From contig NZ_JQLH01000001.1 in the NCBI RefSeq assembly GCF_000744105.1, forward strand, positions 1,240,001-1,304,000: DNA of 64,000 bases, written 5' to 3'. The position numbers and the translations under genes are program-made. Every line of letters begins with the position of its first letter. Position 1 is the stretch's first letter. The notes below the pieces were generated by a model. The model saw only the letters and a program-made list of their open reading frames with translations. It was not told where the DNA came from and made no database searches. Shown here in pieces: positions 34,812 to 43,662 of this stretch. Source of the stretch: Maribacter forsetii DSM 18668 (GTDB lineage Bacteria > Bacteroidota > Bacteroidia > Flavobacteriales > Flavobacteriaceae).

Positions 34812-35627
34812 TTAAACTCCACTAAAAGCACTAAAACCTCCATCAATAGGGACAACTACACCTGTTACAAATTTTGATGCTTCGGCACATAAATAATGAA
34901 TAGTACCATTTAATTCATCTGTTTCACCAAATCTTTTCATGGGTGTATTTTGTATTATAGTATCGCCTCTATCTGTAAAATTACCAGTTTCTTCATCAAT
35001 TAAAAGATTTCTATTTTGATTTCCTATAAAAAACCCTGGAGCAATTGCATTTACACGTAAACCTTCACCAAATTTAGTTGCTAGTTCTACCGATAACCAT
35101 TTGGTGAAATTATCTATAGCAGCTTTAGATGCAGAGTAACCAACCACTCTAGTTATTGCACTTTGCGCAGTCATAGAGGAGATGTTTATAATAACACCTT
35201 GTTTATTGTTGGCCATTTCTTTACCAAAAACCAATGCTGGTAGAATGCTGCCAAATAGGTTTAAGTCTACCACTTTTTTAAAGTGGTCTATGTTTACATC
35301 AAAAATAGTCTGGTCTTTACCAATAGTGGCACCGGGCATATTACCGCCTGCAGCATTTATTAGGATGTCAATTTTTCCATATTGAGCCATTATTTTGTCT
35401 GAAACGTTTTTTAAACTTTGCTCATCTAAAGCATTACATACAAAACCAGATACGTTATCTCCTTTCTTTTTAAGTTTTGTTATTGCATTATTGACGATAT
35501 CTTCTTTGTAATCTAAAATAACTACTGTGGCGCCATTTTGTATTAGATAGTTGGCCATTTCACCACCAAGAATTCCGCCTCCGCCTGTTATTAAAATTAC
35601 TTTACTGTCAATATTGAATAGATTCAT
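34812..35627 (-). CDS. SDR-type D-mannonate oxidoreductase (UxuB function), copy 2
   Basis: A 271-residue short-chain dehydrogenase: TGGGGILGGEMA cofactor motif, NAAGGNMPGATIGKDQT, NISSM with the catalytic serine, YSASK, and APGFFIGNQNRNLL. The position directly before uxuA (19-bp gap) argues that this copy is the fructuronate reductase making D-mannonate. It starts 4 bp after the GH78-like gene ends, so the three are one transcript. A paralogue is at 30382. The classical UxuB is of a different (long-chain) family, hence no symbol is given. Confidence 0.87.
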   Translation of the reverse strand: MNLFNIDSKVILITGGGGILGGEMANYLIQNGATVVILDYKEDIVNNAITKLKKKGDNVSGFVCNALDEQSLKNVSDKIMAQYGKIDILINAAGGNMPGATIGKDQTIFDVNIDHFKKVVDLNLFGSILPALVFGKEMANNKQGVIINISSMTAQSAITRVVGYSASKAAIDNFTKWLSVELATKFGEGLRVNAIAPGFFIGNQNRNLLIDEETGNFTDRGDTIIQNTPMKRFGETDELNGTIHYLCAEASKFVTGVVVPIDGGFSAFSGV

Positions 35628-35631
35628 GTTA

Positions 35632-37467
35632 TTAATATTTTAATTTAATTGTGTGATTACCACTTTTTAGATGGATGAGGTTATTTGTTGATTTTAGTTT
35701 TTTACCATTTAATTCAATTAACCTAAAATTAGGGGGAGCTATAAATTCTGCTGTCATGTTGTTGGGTATTGTAATGGTATAATTATAAGTATTATTACCT
35801 TTTTTGAAATTTGCTATGATAACTCCATTTTTGGTAGGTACTTGTATGTTAGAAAAAGTTAAATCAGCCAATTGTGGTTTTATTTCGGCAACCTTAAAAC
35901 CTGCCGTTTTTGGCTTTATGCCCCACATATAACGTGTAGTAATGTTCAAAGGAGCTGTTCCCCATGCATGGTTCCAATCAGAATTCGGTTTGTACTTAAC
36001 ATCCCAAGCCTCTAAAGTCATGGTTGCACCTATTTGAATCATATTCCACCAACTTCTATCGTTTTCAGTTTCTGTAATTAAGTTTAATGCATATTGGGCT
36101 TCATTACTATTATATAATCCTTCCAGTAAATATTGAGAGCCATATACACTGCATGCCATACCTCTAGTTTTGATAAAATCTGTAACTGATTTTTTATGAT
36201 TTTGTGGCACAATACCAAATGCTAAGGGCATCATATTGGCATGTAAAGAAGAATGAGTAGAACCTTCTCCGTCTATATAGTATCCTTTTTTTTCATCAAA
36301 GAATAAAGTGTTGATAACAGATTTTACAATACCTGCTTTCTTATTAAAAAATTTAACATCTTCTTCTTTACCTAAAAAAGCGGCTATTTCACTCATCAAT
36401 TTTAGATTATAATAGTAGAAGGAGTTAATCACAGTATTTACTGGTACTATTTCATAACCATCTCTTTCACCTTCTGCAGTGGCAAGTTCCCATCCTGTAT
36501 CTTTCTGTGCAGGTGGCCAGTCAATGATGTCCTTTATTTTTGTATCTGGTTTTTTAAAGCCTAGTTTTTGAATTAACTCTTTATTCAGGTTAGGTGAAGA
36601 AGAACTAATTAGTCCATCCGCACGTTCTAAATCCATTAAGGTTTTTAATTTTAGATTTTCATAATGCTCTTGTAAGGGTTTTAAATCGCCCGTATACATA
36701 TAATCTGTGTAAAACATGGGTACGGTGTGCAATAACCACTCCGTTGGCCAAGTTGGGTTTTCAATAAAGTATGCATTTGTTCTTCTGGCCATATTGTATA
36801 GACTATCTACACTGTAATGGCTTAATTGATTTATGTAGGCGTCTGCTTCATATGGAATTCTCTCACGATCACCATCAACATATAAACCTGTAAAACTTGT
36901 AGCCTTAATCGTGTGTTTACAAAGTTGCCATATGGAGTCTAATATTTTGTTCGATGATGAAAATGAACTGGCATTGTCGTTGAATTTATTGTGCAATGCA
37001 CTTTGATGTACTGATAATTTTTTAAATGGAATTTTTAAATTTTCTATCTCACAATATCTAAAAGGCATAACCGCACCTATACTATCAGGCAATAAAATAG
37101 CAGCTCCGGTTGAATTTCGTTTGTCAGGTGTTAGTTTTAATTTAATTATTTGGTTAGCAGGTAAATTTGCTAAGACTACTTTTTGATATCTAATTGTGGC
37201 TTCCGGATTTCTGTCTATTCTATTATCTTTATTTAGTTTTTCACCTAAATGTACAACTAGTGAATCTCCTTGCCCTATAGTACTGCTTAACTGTACGGTG
37301 CCAAAGAATGCTTTTCCAAAATCTATTAAGTAACTCTCATCATCTAATTTATCGACCTTGGTAGGTTGTATATCTGTTGTTCTCAAGTCAATATTCCCAA
37401 GGTTATTTTGAGCTTGAGATATAGATATAGATAGTAATGTAAGACATAAATAAATATGCTTTTTCAT
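35632..37467 (-). CDS. GH78-like (alpha-L-rhamnosidase-type) glycoside hydrolase, exported
   Basis: A 611-residue exported protein (signal about 1-19, ISQAQ). An N-terminal beta domain (about 25-165) precedes an (alpha/alpha)6 barrel (about 185-540) with YVDGDRERIPYEADAYI, where GH78 enzymes have the DCPQRDERxGWxGD catalytic-acid loop, and DRSWWNMIQIGATMTLEAWD and NHAWGTAPL, matching the W-E and H-x-W-G GH78 motifs; a C-terminal beta domain closes it. It is shorter than most GH78. It is the first gene of a transcript with the SDR and uxuA, downstream of the Gfo/Idh gene. A target in a rhamnose- or uronate-containing glycan is plausible; the substrate is not determined. Confidence 0.72.
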   Translation of the reverse strand: MKKHIYLCLTLLSISISQAQNNLGNIDLRTTDIQPTKVDKLDDESYLIDFGKAFFGTVQLSSTIGQGDSLVVHLGEKLNKDNRIDRNPEATIRYQKVVLANLPANQIIKLKLTPDKRNSTGAAILLPDSIGAVMPFRYCEIENLKIPFKKLSVHQSALHNKFNDNASSFSSSNKILDSIWQLCKHTIKATSFTGLYVDGDRERIPYEADAYINQLSHYSVDSLYNMARRTNAYFIENPTWPTEWLLHTVPMFYTDYMYTGDLKPLQEHYENLKLKTLMDLERADGLISSSSPNLNKELIQKLGFKKPDTKIKDIIDWPPAQKDTGWELATAEGERDGYEIVPVNTVINSFYYYNLKLMSEIAAFLGKEEDVKFFNKKAGIVKSVINTLFFDEKKGYYIDGEGSTHSSLHANMMPLAFGIVPQNHKKSVTDFIKTRGMACSVYGSQYLLEGLYNSNEAQYALNLITETENDRSWWNMIQIGATMTLEAWDVKYKPNSDWNHAWGTAPLNITTRYMWGIKPKTAGFKVAEIKPQLADLTFSNIQVPTKNGVIIANFKKGNNTYNYTITIPNNMTAEFIAPPNFRLIELNGKKLKSTNNLIHLKSGNHTIKLKY

Positions 37468-37503
37468 AGTGTTTTCGGTAAGTTGGATATGATAATTAGA
37501 ACC

Positions 37504-37532
37504 AGATACTATGCTAGTTCAACATAGTATCT
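37504..37532 (-). repeat. 10-bp inverted repeat (hairpin) in the leader of the GH78-like gene
   Basis: AGATACTATG (37504-37513) and CATAGTATCT (37523-37532) with a 9-nt loop, with no U-tract on either side. On the minus strand a TACATTTA candidate -7 (37551-37544) lies just before it, so it would form at the very 5' end of a GH78-uxuB-uxuA mRNA. Confidence 0.6.
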
Positions 37533-37627
37533 AGTCTAATAACTAAATGTAGAAATACGAGTACATAATTTTTCTCCAGCTAAAAAGAATAATTACATTT
37601 TAGATTATTTATTTTAAAAAGGGCAAA

Positions 37628-38983
37628 TTAAACATCTTTAATTTCCCAGCCTGGCTCATAGGATCTAGACCATAATTTCATAGCTTCTCTATTAAATATG
37701 CGTCCTGTAGTTTCATCAATTTCAAAAGAGTCATCAATTCTAGAAGCTATATTGGCATAATGTGTTAACATTTGACTAATAGCTCCTTCATCTATAGGGG
37801 ATGTTAGTTCTGCTTTACCTCTGATAGTATCAAAAAAGTTTACAGTGTGTAACGTAGACATATCACCACCGCCACCAAGAGCGGTACCGGCTTCTTCGCC
37901 AGAAGAAAGATTTTCTTTGATAAGCCCACCTTTAAGGTCAAAAAGTTTATATCCACCACGGTCAATGTATACTGTACCTTTAGAACCGTCAATTATAGTA
38001 CCTCTACCATATTTATTTCCATATTTATGATAACCTGTTCTACTGTTTCCATCCCATTTTATGGTCTTGTTGCCTGCAAATTTAAAAGTAGCTTCCATGG
38101 TATCATACATTTCCCAACCATCATCTTTATAATGATATTTACCAGCGTCAACAGATACATATTCTGGATATGTAACACCTAATGCCCAACGTGCAATATC
38201 AAGTTCATGAGTAGCATTATTACCCATCTCGGCCGTACCAAAATCCCAACCGTACCAATGCCAATTATAATCCCAAGTGTTATCTGTGTAGGCTCTTCTT
38301 GGTGCAGGACCTTGAAAAAGGTCCCAATCTAAACCTTCTGGCGGATTAGCTTTAGTTTGGTGAGGAACACGACCTCTTGCACTTAAATAAAAAGCAGTTG
38401 CTTTATAGACATCACCAATAATACCGTTGTGAATTTCTTTAATAATTTCTTGTGATTCTGGTGATGAGCGCTGTTGGTTACCCATTTGCACCACTTTGTT
38501 GTACTTTTTTTGATAAGCCACTACCAATTCACCTTCTTTAGGGTTATGACTGCAAGGTTTTTCCAAAAAAACATGTTTGCCGGCCTGCATGGCCATACAG
38601 GCACCTGGTGTGTGCCAATGATCTGGTGTTGACATGAAAATGGCATCCACGTCTTTATCGTTTAAAATCTTACGAATATCATTTTCTAGTTTTGGCTTAT
38701 AGTTGATTTTTGAAGCCAAGTTAGCGGCAGCTTTTTCTCGCTGACTTTTCATGACATCGCACAAATATTTTAGCTCAATATTATTCTGCTTATGTGCAAT
38801 TGCGGGTATATAGGCACCATACCTCCTGCCTAAACCTTGTATTGCTACATTTATTCTGTCATTTGCACCTATTATTTTAGAATAGCTCTTTGCAGACATA
38901 GCATTTGCAGTAGTACTTGCTATTGTAGCGCCTACTGCACCAAGAGCCGTTTTTTTAATGAAATTTCTTCTGTTTGAACTCAT
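37628..38983 (-). CDS. Gfo/Idh/MocA-family oxidoreductase, Tat-exported
   Basis: A 451-residue NAD(P)-dependent sugar oxidoreductase. The twin-arginine signal RRNFIKK (5-11) followed by a hydrophobic stretch ending ANAM means it is exported folded, with its cofactor bound. Rossmann part: VAIQGLGRRYGAYIPA, DVDAIFMSTPDHWHTP, GKHVFLEKPCSHNPKEG; the EKP lysine is catalytic in this family. A C-terminal beta-sheet domain (GTAEMGNNATHELDIARWALG) completes the fold. It follows a double DUF1080 gene by 5 bp, a pairing known for 3-keto-glycoside cleavage. Such exported proteins can act with tightly bound NAD. Confidence 0.87.
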   Translation of the reverse strand: MSSNRRNFIKKTALGAVGATIASTTANAMSAKSYSKIIGANDRINVAIQGLGRRYGAYIPAIAHKQNNIELKYLCDVMKSQREKAAANLASKINYKPKLENDIRKILNDKDVDAIFMSTPDHWHTPGACMAMQAGKHVFLEKPCSHNPKEGELVVAYQKKYNKVVQMGNQQRSSPESQEIIKEIHNGIIGDVYKATAFYLSARGRVPHQTKANPPEGLDWDLFQGPAPRRAYTDNTWDYNWHWYGWDFGTAEMGNNATHELDIARWALGVTYPEYVSVDAGKYHYKDDGWEMYDTMEATFKFAGNKTIKWDGNSRTGYHKYGNKYGRGTIIDGSKGTVYIDRGGYKLFDLKGGLIKENLSSGEEAGTALGGGGDMSTLHTVNFFDTIRGKAELTSPIDEGAISQMLTHYANIASRIDDSFEIDETTGRIFNREAMKLWSRSYEPGWEIKDV

Positions 38984-38988
38984 TGTAT

Positions 38989-40377
38989 TTATTCTTTTGT
39001 ATTACTGATTTCACGAATTTTTACATTTTTGAAGGATACTAGGTCTCCATGATCCTGAAGTAGAATCTGACCTTTGCCCAATTCGCCAAAATTGGGCCAC
39101 TTAGCGTATTTGCTTTCAGATACTAGTTTTCTAAAGGCATCGCTCTTTCTTTCATACTCAAGAACTTTTGTCCCGTTTAACCAATGCTCAACATGATTGT
39201 CTTTAGAAATAATGTAAGCTGTATTCCATTCTCCAATTGGTTTAATAGGTTTATTGACATCGGCTTTTATTAAATCATACAAAGAACTAACTGTTCTACT
39301 ACCTTCATGGTTCCCTTTTTTGGCATCAGGATGTAGATTGTCATCCAGTATTTGATATTCCAAACCTATGGAAGATCCTTCGCCCTTGTTAATTTCGGTA
39401 TCTACATAATATTTAATACCACTATTGGCTCCTGGTGTTAGTTTGAAATCTACTTTCAGTTCAAAATCTTCATAAAGATCTGTGGTTACAATATCACCAC
39501 CTGCAGCAGATTCAGCTCCTCCAGAAGAAAGAACGCTTAAAACACCATCTTCAATTTTCCATCCTTGCTCAGGAAATTCTTCTAATTTGGCGCCTCGCCA
39601 ACCATTGGTTGTCTTACCGTCCCATAGTAATTTCCATCCATTTTTCTTTTCATCGATGGTCAATTGATTTTTAGTGATAATAGGATCTAAAGGAGAACTT
39701 CTTGAATATTTAGAAACACTATCAGTAAGGATTCTTACGTTCTTCCAAATGATATCGGTACCTGCTTTTTGGTCATCATGAATGCTGTGAACTTGTAAGC
39801 AGATAAATCCTTCTGATGTTTTGTCATCTATTAAATAGGCAGCAGGTACATCATTTACCCATGTTTTAATAGTGTCTCCAATAGCTTCAATGCGATAGTG
39901 ATTCCATTCGTTTTGTTTAAAAGCCTTTTGAGCTGCTGGATTATCGGTCATTGGGTTAAGCCAACCACGTCTAGATTCATCATAAATACCACCGCTCCAT
40001 GCTCTGTCAGAGGGGTCTATCTCAATTTGGTAGCCATGAACTCTTCCGTCTCTATAAGTTGGTATGCTATTACTTCTAATTTGTATACCTGAGTTCATGG
40101 AAGAATCTACCTTATAATCTAATTCTAATATGAAGTCGGTATACATTTTATCGGTAGTTAAAAATGTATTGGGTGTATTGTGCGTAGTGGTGCCCACTAT
40201 GGCCTTGTCATTTACGGCATAAGTGGCATCTCCACCTAATTTATGCCATCCGTTTAAGGTTTCTCCGTCAAAAAGATCCACCCAAGGGGCATCGTCTTTA
40301 GGTGTTTCGGCGCAACTAAATATTAAGGCGGTAGTTGCTACAAGTAATAGTTTACTTTTTAATGGGTAATTTTTCAT
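38989..40377 (-). CDS. Tandem DUF1080 (3-keto-disaccharide hydrolase-like) lipoprotein
   Basis: A 462-residue lipoprotein (signal to LIFSC, cysteine 22) with two concanavalin-like DUF1080 (PF06439) domains: first about 30-215 ([17 protein letters not shown] ... NSGIQIRS ... [20 protein letters not shown]), second about 245-455 ([17 protein letters not shown] ... NSGIKYYVD ... [20 protein letters not shown]). This family includes hydrolases of 3-keto-glycosides, which act after a Gfo/Idh-type dehydrogenase oxidises the sugar C3; exactly such a gene follows after 5 bp. It is the first gene of the operon divergent from susC and has its own HTCS-type repeat upstream. Confidence 0.85.
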   Translation of the reverse strand: MKNYPLKSKLLLVATTALIFSCAETPKDDAPWVDLFDGETLNGWHKLGGDATYAVNDKAIVGTTTHNTPNTFLTTDKMYTDFILELDYKVDSSMNSGIQIRSNSIPTYRDGRVHGYQIEIDPSDRAWSGGIYDESRRGWLNPMTDNPAAQKAFKQNEWNHYRIEAIGDTIKTWVNDVPAAYLIDDKTSEGFICLQVHSIHDDQKAGTDIIWKNVRILTDSVSKYSRSSPLDPIITKNQLTIDEKKNGWKLLWDGKTTNGWRGAKLEEFPEQGWKIEDGVLSVLSSGGAESAAGGDIVTTDLYEDFELKVDFKLTPGANSGIKYYVDTEINKGEGSSIGLEYQILDDNLHPDAKKGNHEGSRTVSSLYDLIKADVNKPIKPIGEWNTAYIISKDNHVEHWLNGTKVLEYERKSDAFRKLVSESKYAKWPNFGELGKGQILLQDHGDLVSFKNVKIREISNTKE

Positions 40378-40434
40378 TGTTGTTATATTGATTAAATAAG
40401 GCTTTACAAAGTAGAAGTTTTATAATTTTTTGAG

Positions 40435-40462
40435 ATGGACATTTTAGTACAAAGCATGGATT
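40435..40462 (-). promoter_or_regulatory. HTCS-type direct repeat facing the DUF1080-Gfo/Idh operon
   Basis: On the minus strand AATCCAT (40462-40456) and TGTCCAT (40441-40435) lie exactly 21 bp apart, as an AraC-type domain contacting two successive helical turns would need. TACTTTG (a shortened TAnnTTTG) starts 22 nt beyond the last base, at 40413. Matches the plus-strand repeat upstream of susC in both half-sites. Confidence 0.62.
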
Positions 40463-40604
40463 TTGCGTTCTAATCAAAAATTTGGTCATTTCTTTGAAAA
40501 ATGAAAATATGAAATTTCGACTCTACTAACTATGTGAATTTCGTAATTATTTAAGCTGTATTTTATGAAATTAGTACTGTGAAAATAAATGATTTTTTTG
40601 CCGC

Positions 40605-40632
40605 TGTCCATATTTTCGATGAATATGTCCAT
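40605..40632 (+). promoter_or_regulatory. HTCS-type direct repeat upstream of susC
   Basis: TGTCCAT occurs at 40605-40611 and 40626-40632, exactly 21 bp apart. A TACATTAG element (40654-40661; five of six fixed -7 positions) starts 22 nt after the last repeat base, and the susC ATG follows 26 nt later. The arrangement is that of an AraC-type activator site overlapping the -33 region. Confidence 0.68.
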
Positions 40633-40687
40633 TCATTAACAAGGTCTTAACAATACATTAGTAGTCAATTAACTTAACAATAAAAAA

Positions 40688-43627
40688 ATGAAAAAACTTA
40701 AACTATTAATGGTATTCCTTTTATTGGGCATGTCATCTGTATTATTAGCGCAGAGTAGCGTTACAGGTACGGTGGCAGATGACCAAGGTCTACCAATTCC
40801 AGGAGCATCTATTGTAGTAAAAGGAACATCAAATGGAACAGCGACAGACTTTGATGGAAATTTTAGTATTTCAGTAGAGAATGGAGATGTGCTTAGTGTC
40901 TCGTATTTAGGGTATAAGTCTGTAGATGTTGCTTATACTGGTCAGTCTAACATAACAGTTACTATGGTAGAAGACGCCTCAAAACTAGATGAGGTTGTAG
41001 TTATAGGTTACGGTGGTGTAAAATCAAAAGATTTAACCGGATCTGTAAAAGTGATTGGAGCCGAAGATTTCAACAAAGGTGTTTCAAATTCACCTGGTCA
41101 ATTATTACAAGGTAAAATTGCTGGTGTAAATGTAACAACTGGTTCTGGTGAACCTGGGAGTGCTATCGATATTAATATTAGAGGTGTAAATTCTATAAGT
41201 GGTTCAAGTAATCCTTTATTCGTGGTTGATGGCGTGCCTTTAGATGGTGGTTCTTCTAGTTCAGACGGTTTAGATGGTATTGGAGGAGCTTCTAGACCTA
41301 AAAGTCCTTTAAATTTTATTAATCCCCAAGATATAGAAAGTATAACTATTTTAAAAGATGCCTCTGCCACTGCAATTTATGGAACAAGAGCATCAAATGG
41401 GGTTGTTCTTATTACAACTAAAAAAGGTAAGGTAGGTAAAACTAAAGTTACATTTAGTACTTCAACCGGTTTTTCAACTGTAGAAAGAGATATTGATTTA
41501 TTAAGTGCAAGTGAATATAGAGAGCAAACAGCACGTTTAGCACCAATTGTTGGTAGAGAAGCTAGTAGTTATATCGATCCGGCTAATGCAGATACAGATT
41601 GGCAAGATGAAATTTATCGAACTGCACAAATCAGTAATTATAATTTAGGGTTTTCTGGTGGGGCAGGTACCACAACCTATAATGTTTCTTTAGGTTATTT
41701 AGATCAAGAGGGTGTTGTTGAAACTACAGGGCATGAAAGTTTTACGGGTAGAATTAATATAGGTACTTCTTTGTTAGAAGATAGGTTAAAGTTAAGAGCT
41801 AATGTTACCGTGGCCGATCTTACAGACGAGAGCCAGGCTTTAGGTAGTGTAATTATTGGTGCACTTAGAGCTAACCCTACATCTGCTGTTTATGAAGGAG
41901 ATGGTCAAGTGACGACCAGAGCTGGTGCTACAGATAACCCCGTCTCATTTTTTGATTTGTATCGTGATAGAGCGGAAAGTAAAAAAGTTCTAGCTAACTT
42001 TTCTACTACTTATACTATAGTTGATGGTTTGGATTATAAATTGAATTTAGGTTATGAAAATTCAGATACAGATCGTATTTTCAGATTATTCAACAATGCA
42101 GACGAAGGGGGAGATATTACCCAAGACCAAGTGGTTTTAGATGCAAGAGAAGATACTAATTTATTAATTGAAAATTTTCTTACCTACAAAAAGAGTTATG
42201 ATAAATGGGATTTTGATGTTCTTGCAGGACATTCATATCAAACGTTTACAAATACAGGTTTAAGAATTGAACGTTTTGATTTTAGTACTACAGAAATTGA
42301 TCCAATTTACAACTTAGGTATTGCCTCTCAAGATAATACTACGGTGTCTTCAGATAATTCTGAACGTAAATTACAATCGTTCTTTGGTAGGGCAAATGCG
42401 AATATTCTAGATAAATACTTGATCACTGCATCATTTAGAGCGGATGCTTCTTCTGTTTTCGGTGATAATAATAAGTACGGTTATTTCCCTGCTGTTGGAT
42501 TAGGATGGAAAATTAATGAAGAAGCCTTCCTTCAAGACTCTGATGTGATTTCCAATTTGAAATTAAGATTAGGTTGGGGACAAACGGGTAACCAAGCCGT
42601 TCCTGTAGGTGCAGCACAATCCTCTGTGGGGACTAGTTTTGATGATAGTTTTACATTTGATGGGACAACGGTTGTAAATGGAGTAAATACTACACGTACG
42701 GCTAATCCAGATTTAAAATGGGAAGTAACGGAACAGTATAATGTAGGTATTGATTGGGGTATATTAAATGGTAAAGTTAGCGGTACGTTCGATTATTTTA
42801 ATAAAACTACTACTGATTTGTTCCTAGAAGTTTCTGCTCCAGTACCAGCTTTGACTAATTCTATTTTTATTAATTCTGATGCGGAAATTACAAATAAAGG
42901 TTTCGAATTTGCTTTAAATGTGAATGCAGTTAGAACTGATAATTTTTCTCTTGATTTTTCTGGTAATATATCTTTCTTGGATAATAATATTGAAGGACTT
43001 GAAACTGACATATTTGTAGGGGAAATTACAGGTCCGGGGACATCGGGTGAAACCAGTAGCATTTTTACTAACGGAGAATCTGCTGGGGCATTCTATCTAC
43101 GTAGATTTGACGGATTTGATGCTGAAGGTTTAGAAATTTTATCAGATGAACCAGAAGTAGTAGGCGATGCATTACCTGGTACAATATATGGTTTAAATAT
43201 TAATGCAGCTTATAAGAATTTTGATTTAGCATTAGGTTTTAATGGCGTTGGTGATTTAGATATTTTTAATAACACAGCAAGAGCTTATTCTAGTGCAGCT
43301 TCTTTAAGTCAAAACGGGAATAATATTTTTAGAGAATATCTTGATGTAAATGAAGGTCCACTTATAGCACCTGTTACATCTTCAAGATATATAGAAGACG
43401 GTTCTTTTTTTAGATTGAACAACGCAACTTTAGGATGGAACATAGAAAATAAAACTTTTTTAGACACCTTAAGAGTATATATTACAGGACAAAATCTTTT
43501 TGTGATTACCGATTATACTGGTTATGATCCGGAAATTAATACAGGTGGTGAAAATGTTTATGGAGTAGATTTTGGTGGTTACCCACGACCAACAACTTTT
43601 TTGTTAGGTTTAGATCTTTCATTTTAA
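40688..43627 (+). CDS. SusC/RagA-family TonB-linked outer-membrane transporter
   Basis: A 979-residue outer-membrane importer of glycan fragments. Signal peptide about 1-22 (VLLAQ); an N-terminal carboxypeptidase-regulatory-like domain (TGTVADDQGLPIPGASIVVKG); a TonB box region DEVVVIGYGGVKSKDLTGSV; plug domain with SISGSSNPLFVVDGVPLDG and ILKDASATAIYGTRASNGVVLITTKKG (SusC signature); then the barrel ending in LGLDLSF. It forms the usual bucket-and-lid pair with the SusD homologue 35 bp downstream. It has a strong HTCS-type repeat upstream. Confidence 0.97.
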   Translation: MKKLKLLMVFLLLGMSSVLLAQSSVTGTVADDQGLPIPGASIVVKGTSNGTATDFDGNFSISVENGDVLSVSYLGYKSVDVAYTGQSNITVTMVEDASKLDEVVVIGYGGVKSKDLTGSVKVIGAEDFNKGVSNSPGQLLQGKIAGVNVTTGSGEPGSAIDINIRGVNSISGSSNPLFVVDGVPLDGGSSSSDGLDGIGGASRPKSPLNFINPQDIESITILKDASATAIYGTRASNGVVLITTKKGKVGKTKVTFSTSTGFSTVERDIDLLSASEYREQTARLAPIVGREASSYIDPANADTDWQDEIYRTAQISNYNLGFSGGAGTTTYNVSLGYLDQEGVVETTGHESFTGRINIGTSLLEDRLKLRANVTVADLTDESQALGSVIIGALRANPTSAVYEGDGQVTTRAGATDNPVSFFDLYRDRAESKKVLANFSTTYTIVDGLDYKLNLGYENSDTDRIFRLFNNADEGGDITQDQVVLDAREDTNLLIENFLTYKKSYDKWDFDVLAGHSYQTFTNTGLRIERFDFSTTEIDPIYNLGIASQDNTTVSSDNSERKLQSFFGRANANILDKYLITASFRADASSVFGDNNKYGYFPAVGLGWKINEEAFLQDSDVISNLKLRLGWGQTGNQAVPVGAAQSSVGTSFDDSFTFDGTTVVNGVNTTRTANPDLKWEVTEQYNVGIDWGILNGKVSGTFDYFNKTTTDLFLEVSAPVPALTNSIFINSDAEITNKGFEFALNVNAVRTDNFSLDFSGNISFLDNNIEGLETDIFVGEITGPGTSGETSSIFTNGESAGAFYLRRFDGFDAEGLEILSDEPEVVGDALPGTIYGLNINAAYKNFDLALGFNGVGDLDIFNNTARAYSSAASLSQNGNNIFREYLDVNEGPLIAPVTSSRYIEDGSFFRLNNATLGWNIENKTFLDTLRVYITGQNLFVITDYTGYDPEINTGGENVYGVDFGGYPRPTTFLLGLDLSF

Positions 43628-43662
43628 TTAAAAATTATACAGTAATATAACATATTAAGGTT

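Larger units (their letters stand above)
40378..40687. other. Divergent promoter region, DUF1080 operon / susC
   Basis: A 310-bp AT-rich region with no ORF. It holds two 21-bp-period TCCAT direct repeats facing outwards (40462-40435 on the minus strand and 40605-40632 on the plus strand), each followed 21 nt later by a candidate -7, so it is the core control region of the locus. Confidence 0.65.
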
